Origin: JBBDRV01 sp040905285
Lineage (GTDB): Bacteria; Bacteroidota; Rhodothermia; Balneolales; Balneolaceae
Length of the DNA stretch: 10,700 nucleotides
NCBI GenBank assembly: GCA_040905285.1
Contig: JBBDRV010000044.1
Location: 1 to 10,700 of the forward strand
Reading direction: 5' to 3'
Part shown: positions 7,153 through 10,700 of the stretch, in pieces
Layout of the letters: each line of letters starts with the position of its first letter
How positions within the stretch are numbered: position 1 is the first letter of the stretch
Program-made: the position numbers and the translations under genes
Notes under the pieces: model-generated
What the model was told of the DNA's origin: nothing
Database searches by the model: none
Seen by the model: the letters and a program-made list of their open reading frames with translations, nothing else

Positions 7153-7297
7153 CTCTCTTCTAAAGTTTTGTGTTGCAATAGGTTATAACTTCACAATGCT
7201 TCTTGTTTGCGGCTCTTTTCTCCAGTCAATTTTTATCCGGTTACAAGGTGGTAACAAGGCAAAAGTGTTTAACCCCCGCGCTTAGAGAAGTAACCAT

Positions 7298-7314
7298 GTT
7301 GCAAATTTTGCAAC
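7298..7314. promoter_or_regulatory. 17-bp palindrome GTTGCAAATTTTGCAAC
   Basis: Arms of 8 bases (GTTGCAAA / TTTGCAAC) flank a single T. This is the form of a dimeric repressor site. It lies 16 bases left of the first 43-bp repeat and 127 bases upstream of the cassette operon. It could equally be a recombinase core-type inverted repeat. Function is not shown. Confidence 0.4.
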
Positions 7315-7329
7315 TTGCTTCTATCACGC

Positions 7330-7372
7330 ATAACATCCTCGCACGTAGGGGGGTAATCCTTAAAGAGACTTT
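7330..7372. repeat. 43-bp direct repeat, left copy
   Basis: This copy is identical over 43 bases to 9303-9345, in the same orientation. It includes a run of six G and the stretch TAATCCTTAAAGAGACTTT. Sequences on both sides of the two copies differ, so the identity ends sharply. The pair brackets the three-gene envelope operon and an integrase stub, as att-type or recombination-derived flanks would. Confidence 0.9.
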
Positions 7373-7440
7373 ACAATACAAGGGTGACAACATTGTGGCA
7401 GGGTAGATAAAACGCGCCGGTTAACTAATCAGGCTTAATT

Positions 7441-8226
7441 ATGTTAGGATCTCTTGTAGCGCTTATAATTGTTGTTGGGATAGTCTGGCTTTTTGTTGCC
7501 TGGGATCAGAATAAAATTAATTCAAATTCAGGGGCTGCCGGAAATACCGATTCTTCAGCAAATGCAATAAGAGGATATGAGATCCACGTCACGCCCGACA
7601 TCAGAACAAGATTATCAGTATTAAACCTCAGGGGTAAAACTTTCAATTCACGGGCTGAAGCTGAAGCCCATACTTTTGATATGCGCGAAGCTATTGTGAT
7701 GACACAGTCAAAATCGTGGGAGGAACTGGGTATTAACCTCCCTGAAATTGCTCCGGCAGACATATGGACAGACATCGGGTCTATGTCAGAAAAGAAGGTA
7801 GAGGCCTATTATCAGTTTTTAGAACGCCTCCGGGAGATTTTGGAGGATGAAACTTTAAACCCGGCAGAGAAGGTAAAGCTGGTTCGCAAGATGGATGATC
7901 CTGGTAGATTCAAAACAAAGCTACGAAAACAATACGGCCGGGATTTTCCTATTAATATGTTCATTGAGTCACTGGTTGAGATTGACGGCGTATCCGAAGC
8001 AGTTGCGGTGCAGTTATTCAAAAAAAAGATTTACACAAAAAATGACGTGTTGAAATTAAGCCGAAAGGAATTGTTGAAATTAAATGGAGTCGGCGAAGCA
8101 AGAGCAGATAAAAAATCACGCTGGTTAATCTCTAAAACCCAAAGACATGAGAAAAGCATATGTATTGTTAATCGTTATGATCACGTTTGTCGGCTGTGCT
8201 ACTCCTGCCAATATATTAAGGTATGA
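7441..8226 (+). CDS. Membrane-anchored protein with C-terminal helix-hairpin-helix motifs
   Basis: I do not recognise the gene as a whole. The product has an N-terminal membrane helix (residues 3-20), a Ser/Asn-rich linker (27-42), a charged helical middle (about 65-165) and two helix-hairpin-helix-like motifs, IDGVSEAVAVQLF (181-193) and LNGVGEARADK (214-224), joined by a helical stretch rich in Lys. Such motifs usually bind DNA backbone non-specifically, as in ComEA-like and RuvA-like proteins, or serve protein contacts. Residues 225-261 look unlike a protein of this kind and overlap the next gene by 80 bases. A run of six A at 8110-8115 lies exactly at the break; one base of slippage would give ADKKITLVNL and a stop at 8133-8135, a natural end before the next start. 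It heads a tight three-gene operon. Gene confident, function unknown. Confidence 0.75.
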   Translation: MLGSLVALIIVVGIVWLFVAWDQNKINSNSGAAGNTDSSANAIRGYEIHVTPDIRTRLSVLNLRGKTFNSRAEAEAHTFDMREAIVMTQSKSWEELGINLPEIAPADIWTDIGSMSEKKVEAYYQFLERLREILEDETLNPAEKVKLVRKMDDPGRFKTKLRKQYGRDFPINMFIESLVEIDGVSEAVAVQLFKKKIYTKNDVLKLSRKELLKLNGVGEARADKKSRWLISKTQRHEKSICIVNRYDHVCRLCYSCQYIKV

Positions 8227-8509
8227 TGATAGCACTTATCCTCCGAAGCCTGATGATTTCACAATTAATATTCTTGATAGAGACAGCATTGATCGGGGCG
8301 TCATAGCTCAAGTCAATGACAGGCAAACATCTATAAAATCTGATAGTCAGGTAATGGAAAATTTAAGACAGGCTGCCCGGGGACTTGGCGGTGATGCGCT
8401 GATAGACCTTGAAACTGACACTGAGGATGTTTCACATGACTGGATACCGACCTACCAAACTGAATATAAGGCGCTGGTAATCGTCTATACAAAGGATGGT
8501 AACTCATGA
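8147..8509 (+). CDS. Small lipoprotein of unknown function
   Basis: The 120-aa product begins with a short basic end, a hydrophobic segment and the lipobox-like FVGC, placing the lipidated cysteine at residue 17. It would be processed by the signal peptidase II encoded at 777 and anchored in the inner or outer membrane. The mature part is small and polar. The segment GLGGDALIDLETD (about 79-91) recalls the GADAV-type core of small envelope proteins, but I cannot name a family. The gene overlaps the end of the preceding open frame by 80 bases (or not at all if that gene ends early by frameshift). Its stop overlaps the next start by ATGA (8506-8509), which suggests translational coupling. Its place between an inner-membrane and an outer-membrane gene suggests a joint envelope role. 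Confidence 0.8.
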   Translation: MRKAYVLLIVMITFVGCATPANILRYDDSTYPPKPDDFTINILDRDSIDRGVIAQVNDRQTSIKSDSQVMENLRQAARGLGGDALIDLETDTEDVSHDWIPTYQTEYKALVIVYTKDGNS

Positions 8510-9096
8510 AAAAACTACTACTCCTTCTCTTTATTTTGATTGCTGTATTTTCCCCGTTCTCTTTATTCGCTCAAGACACCACAGCGGTTGCCTCAAAGGG
8601 CTGGCAAATAGGGCTTTCTGCAGATGTTGTAGGCTGGTCGTCTACTGATGTAGATATGGAGCAAGAGATTGGCTGGGGAATTTCCGGAGACTTCGGTTAC
8701 AACGTTAGTGAAAATTTCGGCCTTCAAATTCCATTCAGTATTTCTCGCTTCAATCCTTCAGACGGAGGGGATTACAATCAGTTTAAGTATGGACTTGGCG
8801 CAGAGTACCGGTTTGGGAGTGATCAAGAGAATATGCGCCTCCTAATAAACTCTTCTTACAATTCGATCTGGCTGTATCAAAACCTCCAAACCGGAGACCT
8901 GAATATTATAAGTCATGGCCCCGGAGTTGGTAGTGGGCTGCTTATTGATCTGTCAAATGAATTAAATTTGCGTGTAGGCTACAACCGGTATTGGTCAACT
9001 ATAACAACTGTCACTATTGGCAGTGATGATTATGATGCTGATGGAGGCATGACAACCGGACAATTTACAATTGGGCTTGTACGATATTTTCAATGA
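8506..9096 (+). CDS. Outer membrane beta-barrel protein of unknown function
   Basis: The 196-aa product has a clear Sec signal peptide (MKKLLLLLF..., cleavage expected after the FSLFA at residue 22), followed by repeated alternating polar/aromatic strands with Gly and Asn turns (GWQIGLSADVVGW, WGISGDFGYNV, FKYGLGAEYRF, LNLRVGYNRYW, GQFTIGLVRYF). The last residues are RYFQ, so an aromatic strand lies next to the end as in many barrel proteins. Size and strand count fit an eight-stranded OmpX/OmpW-like barrel or the 'outer membrane protein beta-barrel domain' class. It is translationally coupled to the lipoprotein gene and closes the operon. No enzymatic motif is visible. Class is secure; function is not. 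Confidence 0.85.
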   Translation: MKKLLLLLFILIAVFSPFSLFAQDTTAVASKGWQIGLSADVVGWSSTDVDMEQEIGWGISGDFGYNVSENFGLQIPFSISRFNPSDGGDYNQFKYGLGAEYRFGSDQENMRLLINSSYNSIWLYQNLQTGDLNIISHGPGVGSGLLIDLSNELNLRVGYNRYWSTITTVTIGSDDYDADGGMTTGQFTIGLVRYFQ

Positions 9097-9146
9097 CTGC
9101 AGGTGGATAACTACAAATAGACAAAATGTAACAATTAGAAATTAAC

Positions 9147-9329
9147 ATGGCCGGAGGCCCGTACAAACAAGACGGATGGTACTACACTACCTGGTCCCGG
9201 AGTGGCAAGAGAACGAAGGAGTCTCTCAAAACGCAATACCTCCCGGAAGCCCGCAGGCGAAAGACCAAGCTCGAGGCCGATCACTTCAACGGGGTTCACA
9301 AGATAACATCCTCGCACGTAGGGGGGTAA
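9147..9329 (+). pseudogene. Truncated tyrosine recombinase/integrase, N-terminal stub
   Basis: The first ~52 residues (MAGGPYKQDGWYYTTWSRSG, KRTKESLKTQ, PEARRRKTKLEADHFNGVHK) match the arm-type DNA-binding start of phage-type integrases: a short Gly-rich lead, aromatic WYYT strand, basic turn, then a helix with SL-T and EA-R/K. The frame then enters the 43-bp direct repeat and ends after eight unrelated residues at TAG/TAA-rich sequence. The core-binding and catalytic domains (R-HxxR-Y) are absent. A full integrase would be about 350-420 residues. It follows the envelope operon by 50 bases. The stub may be the scar of a deletion or recombination whose junction is the repeat. The family call rests on N-terminal pattern only. 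Confidence 0.55.
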
Positions 9330-9345
9330 TCCTTAAAGAGACTTT
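9303..9345. repeat. 43-bp direct repeat, right copy
   Basis: Identical to 7330-7372 over its whole length, 1,973 bases away, in the same orientation. This copy begins inside the integrase stub and supplies its last codons and stop. A short CCCC-TCAT-GGGG hairpin follows at once (9346-9357). Confidence 0.9.
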
Positions 9346-9368
9346 CCCCTCATGGGGATTGTCTCCGG

Positions 9369-9401
9369 CCCGGCCTACTTGTATAGGGGTCGGGTTTATT
9401 T
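9369..9401 (+). terminator. Intrinsic terminator right of the bracketed cassette
   Basis: CCCGGCCT (9369-9376) pairs with GGGTCGGG (9387-9394) with two G·U pairs and a 10-base loop, followed by TTTATTT. It would stop + strand transcripts coming from the cassette. On the − strand it overlaps the far end of the broken small gene at 9400-9644. Confidence 0.55.
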
Positions 9402-9644
9402 AATCAAACAACCAATTTCGATCTGGTTCCCCGATAGTATGTTTCACGGGGTCAACCTTCGGCATAGCATAGGGGAGCAGCTTGACCAATATTTCCAGTC
9501 TCTCTTTTGGTTCAAACTGTTCAAATGGTCGGGAAGGCTTTCCAACTCTTGGTGGAGCAGGTCTTTCAAGACCGTTCTCAGTTCTTTGGTTAGTTTGTTG
9601 GGGGTGCCTTTTTTTCGGCCGCCGGTTTTAACTCCTTTTGCCAT
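9400..9644 (-). pseudogene. Small phage/plasmid-type KTGGRKKGTPNK protein, broken by a −1 frameshift
   Basis: From ATG at 9644 the protein starts MAKGVKTGGRKKGTPNK, a start shared by many small phage and mobile-element proteins (DUF5681-like; some are called terminase small subunit-like). After residue 44 (PDHLNSL) the frame turns into NQKRDWKYW and stops near 9444. Reading on in the shifted frame gives EPKERLEILVKLLPYAMPKV, then DPVKH and an end at NWLFD with TAA at 9400-9402. The joined protein would be 81 residues and the span 246 bases; 245 are present, so one base is missing near 9513 (TTGAACC where TTGGAACC is expected). Either a pseudogene, a sequencing error or a programmed event. The function of intact relatives is not firmly known. 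Confidence 0.65.
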
Positions 9645-9697
9645 ATCTATTTTCGTCTACTTTAAACCTTCAGCGTTCAATATAACCATTCAACTCG

Positions 9698-9718
9698 GAA
9701 AACGACGAAAATCTCTTG
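9698..9718. repeat. Dispersed 21-bp repeat, copy 1
   Basis: GAAAACGACGAAAATCTCTTG here and GAAAACGACGTAAATCTCTTG at 10464-10484 differ at one base. A shorter relative (ACGACGTAAAAGG) lies at 10668-10680. The copies stand on both sides of the toxin–antitoxin pair in the same orientation. Confidence 0.65.
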
Positions 9719-9754
9719 TAATGATGGCGGAAAAGAGACTAAGATTCACAAGAT

Positions 9755-9794
9755 GGGTAAGGGGGTAAGGGGGTAAGGGGGTAAGGGGTAACCC
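9755..9794. repeat. (TAAGGGGG)n tandem tract with G-quadruplex potential
   Basis: The + strand reads GGG, then TAA-separated runs of five, five, five and four G, then TAACCC. Four adjacent runs of at least four G with 3-base loops fulfil the common G-quadruplex pattern. The tract lies 18-57 bases past the stop of the toxin gene, so the G-rich strand is the template of that operon. Confidence 0.9.
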
Positions 9795-9811
9795 TCTTTG
9801 GATGGGGTTGA

Positions 9812-10078
9812 TTACGGGAAAAATTTGTAAAAATCTTTGCGGTGACCTACACGAGCCAAATCAAGAACATCATTGTTCAAGTATAGACCAATTCTGTAAT
9901 CGCCAATACGCAACCGGTAGCCATTCTTTTCCTCTTTAATCGCTTTCATATTGGTAATCTTATCCAGTGATGGAGCTTTTTCTATTTTCAGAATGGCCTT
10001 TTTTATTCTTTGGCGGGTGGGCTTGTCTTTAATCTTCGATAAATCTTTTGTAAATGCTTTGTGGAAGCGAACCTTCAT
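9812..10078 (-). CDS. Type II toxin of the RelE/ParE family
   Basis: The 88-aa product has the small basic RelE/ParE fold signature: MKVRFHKAFTKDLSKI in the first strand and helix, two basic helices (DKPTRQRIKKAILKIEKA), then the strand pair YRLRIGDYRIGLYLNND and the end VLDLARVGHRKDFYKFFP. RelE members cut mRNA on the ribosome, while ParE members block gyrase; the sequence does not decide between them, although the RVGHRKDFY ending is common to both. The start overlaps the antitoxin stop by four bases (10075-10078), so the two are coupled. Ahead of it on the same strand is the antitoxin gene, the usual order. The G-rich tract lies just beyond its stop. High confidence for the superfamily. 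Confidence 0.9.
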   Translation of the reverse strand: MKVRFHKAFTKDLSKIKDKPTRQRIKKAILKIEKAPSLDKITNMKAIKEEKNGYRLRIGDYRIGLYLNNDVLDLARVGHRKDFYKFFP

Positions 10079-10275
10079 TCTGCATCCAGTATGCTCATAA
10101 CCTCTTCTCTGGTAGCGTATTCGCTTCGATCTACCTCTCTCATTAACATAGCCATGCCCATATCTTCCATTTCTTCTTCGGTAAGACTTTTGTTTTCGAT
10201 ACCCATTTTATCAGCATATTGCCGGATAAGGCGGGTTTCCTTACGGTTTTTGGTCTTTAAAATAATCGTATCCAT
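10075..10275 (-). CDS. Antitoxin paired with the RelE/ParE toxin
   Basis: The 66-aa product begins with a short beta strand (MDTIILKT) and a helix rich in Arg and Lys (KNRKETRLIRQYADKMG), then an acidic stretch (SLTEEEMEDMG) and a helical end (MREVDRSEYATREEVMSIL). A DNA-binding first part with an acidic toxin-wrapping tail is the usual antitoxin plan, and small proteins of this look are often found before RelE/ParE toxins in Bacteroidota-type genomes. It comes first, with ATGA overlap to the toxin gene. Identification leans on the partner and layout as much as on its own sequence. It would repress its own promoter, and ATTAG half-sites lie 16-44 bases upstream. Confidence 0.82.
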   Translation of the reverse strand: MDTIILKTKNRKETRLIRQYADKMGIENKSLTEEEMEDMGMAMLMREVDRSEYATREEVMSILDAE

Positions 10276-10290
10276 AATACAAGATTCTCA

Positions 10291-10319
10291 CTAATTTTTA
10301 TTAGGTCATATTAGGTAAC
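10291..10319 (-). promoter_or_regulatory. ATTAG half-sites upstream of the antitoxin gene
   Basis: CTAAT-TTTT-ATTAG (10291-10304) is an inverted repeat, and ATTAGGTCAT / ATTAGGTAAC (10300-10319) is a 10-bp direct repeat sharing one arm. Three like half-sites one helical turn apart just before the antitoxin start suit autoregulation by the antitoxin or its complex. Confidence 0.45.
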
Positions 10320-10463
10320 GAAAGATAACCCGTCAGAATTATGTTTCAAAATCTGGTTTATCTTCGAACGGTTAGCGTGTGGATCGTGTCGGTCTTCTGA
10401 TCTTGGTGATCCGTGACCACCGCAGTGATGTTTATAAAGGCCTGTAGGTGGTTTCATAGCTAC

Positions 10464-10484
10464 GAAAACGACGTAAATCTCTTG
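10464..10484. repeat. Dispersed 21-bp repeat, copy 2
   Basis: One base differs from the copy at 9698-9718. Here it is followed within 4 bases by a pair of 10-bp tandem repeats (ATAGCATTTG / ATAGCATCCA), which copy 1 lacks. Confidence 0.65.
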
Positions 10485-10487
10485 ATA

Positions 10488-10531
10488 ATAGCATTTGATA
10501 GCATCCAAAAAGTCAGCATTTGTCAGCATTT
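10488..10531. repeat. Two pairs of 10-bp tandem repeats
   Basis: ATAGCATTTG then ATAGCATCCA (10488-10507), four bases of spacer, then GTCAGCATTT twice (10512-10531). All four units share AGCAT. A 10-base period places like faces on one side of the helix, as in binding-site iterons. A related pair stands at the window end. Confidence 0.65.
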
Positions 10532-10667
10532 GAAAATCTGATGTTGTCTGTAGACTCTCCAGTCCAGGGGGGGTATCAATAAGAAATGATTTATCTCTCT
10601 GCAACCGACGGCCTAATCATTTTTTTCTCTCCGGACTCATTATGGGGTGGGGGGTATAAGTTCAATC

Positions 10668-10700
10668 ACGACGTAAAAGGTCAACATTTGTCAACATCCA
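10668..10700. repeat. Partial further copy of the repeat module at the window edge
   Basis: ACGACGTAAAAGG is followed by GTCAACATTT / GTCAACATCC (10680-10699), the same order as at 10464-10507: ACGACGTAAA module, then a 10-bp pair ending CATCC. The unit continues beyond the window. Confidence 0.55.

Larger units (their letters stand above)
7153..7440. other. Gene-free region between tRNA-Val and the envelope cassette
   Basis: No convincing gene is present; a 67-codon frame here has no family-like features and runs through the 43-bp repeat. The region holds an imperfect arrangement of TTAC/GTAAC motifs near 7240-7256, a 17-bp palindrome at 7298-7314 and the first copy of the 43-bp direct repeat. 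The promoter of the operon that starts at 7441 must lie in this stretch, but no full TAnnTTTG element is seen. Confidence 0.6.
10305..10700. other. Gene-poor tail with repeats
   Basis: No gene is supported in these ~396 bases. A 97-codon frame on the − strand (10311-10604) has a composition rich in His, Ser and Pro without domain-like features and spans the repeats, so it is not called. The region holds the second 21-bp repeat, three pairs of 10-bp tandem repeats and G-runs at 10565-10572 and 10644-10655. Confidence 0.55.

Noticed and set aside
7203..7406. 67-codon frame through the left 43-bp repeat
   Set aside because: No domain features. The stretch it shares with the frame at 9176-9403 (NILARRGVILKET) is only the translated DNA repeat.
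10488..10531. CRISPR array
   Set aside because: The repeat units are 10 bp and adjacent, without spacers of CRISPR length, and no cas gene is near.
10311..10604. 97-codon open frame on the − strand
   Set aside because: It is formed largely by repeats and low-information sequence, with no recognisable domain. Kept as intergenic, with low certainty.

Overview
The window reads as bacterial chromosome from the Bacteroidota/FCB group. The clues are the order ileS – DksA-like gene – lspA, a DksA-like protein with a cysteine-poor zinc finger, the near absence of Shine-Dalgarno sequences, and a TTTG-N20-TATATTTG promoter of Bacteroidota type in front of the tRNA gene. A lineage such as Balneolota or Rhodothermota is possible, but that is inference.

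Positions 1-6759 are ordinary core genome. On the + strand lie the 3' end of ileS, a TraR/DksA-family regulator and lspA (signal peptidase II, probable TTG start). They converge on a − strand block read from right to left: a FadI-type thiolase and a FadJ-type hydratase/dehydrogenase (the two halves of fatty acid beta-oxidation), then yajC (Sec translocon accessory) and a riboflavin gene. The riboflavin gene is laid out like the RibB–RibA fusion, but its GTP cyclohydrolase II half has lost all three zinc cysteines, so it is better called RibBX-like. Hairpins close lspA, the riboflavin gene and probably fadJ. The leader of the beta-oxidation operon carries a perfect 8-3-8 palindrome and three imperfect tandem repeats that look like an operator.

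A tRNA-Val(UAC) gene at 7078-7152 marks the change to accessory DNA, which is visibly AT-richer. A perfect 43-bp direct repeat (7330-7372 and 9303-9345) brackets about 2 kb. Inside is a compact three-gene operon: a membrane-anchored helix-hairpin-helix protein, a small lipoprotein and an eight-strand-like outer membrane barrel. A tyrosine-integrase N-terminal stub follows and is cut off exactly at the second repeat copy. This bracketed envelope cassette is the best candidate for something undescribed, though its function cannot be read from sequence.

Beyond it come a terminator, a small phage-type gene broken by a one-base deletion, a dispersed 21-bp repeat, a (TAAGGGGG)n tract able to form a G-quadruplex, a RelE/ParE toxin–antitoxin pair with ATTAG half-sites upstream, and a 400-bp tail with 10-bp tandem repeats that continue past the window edge. 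This is a typical small-gene accessory island.
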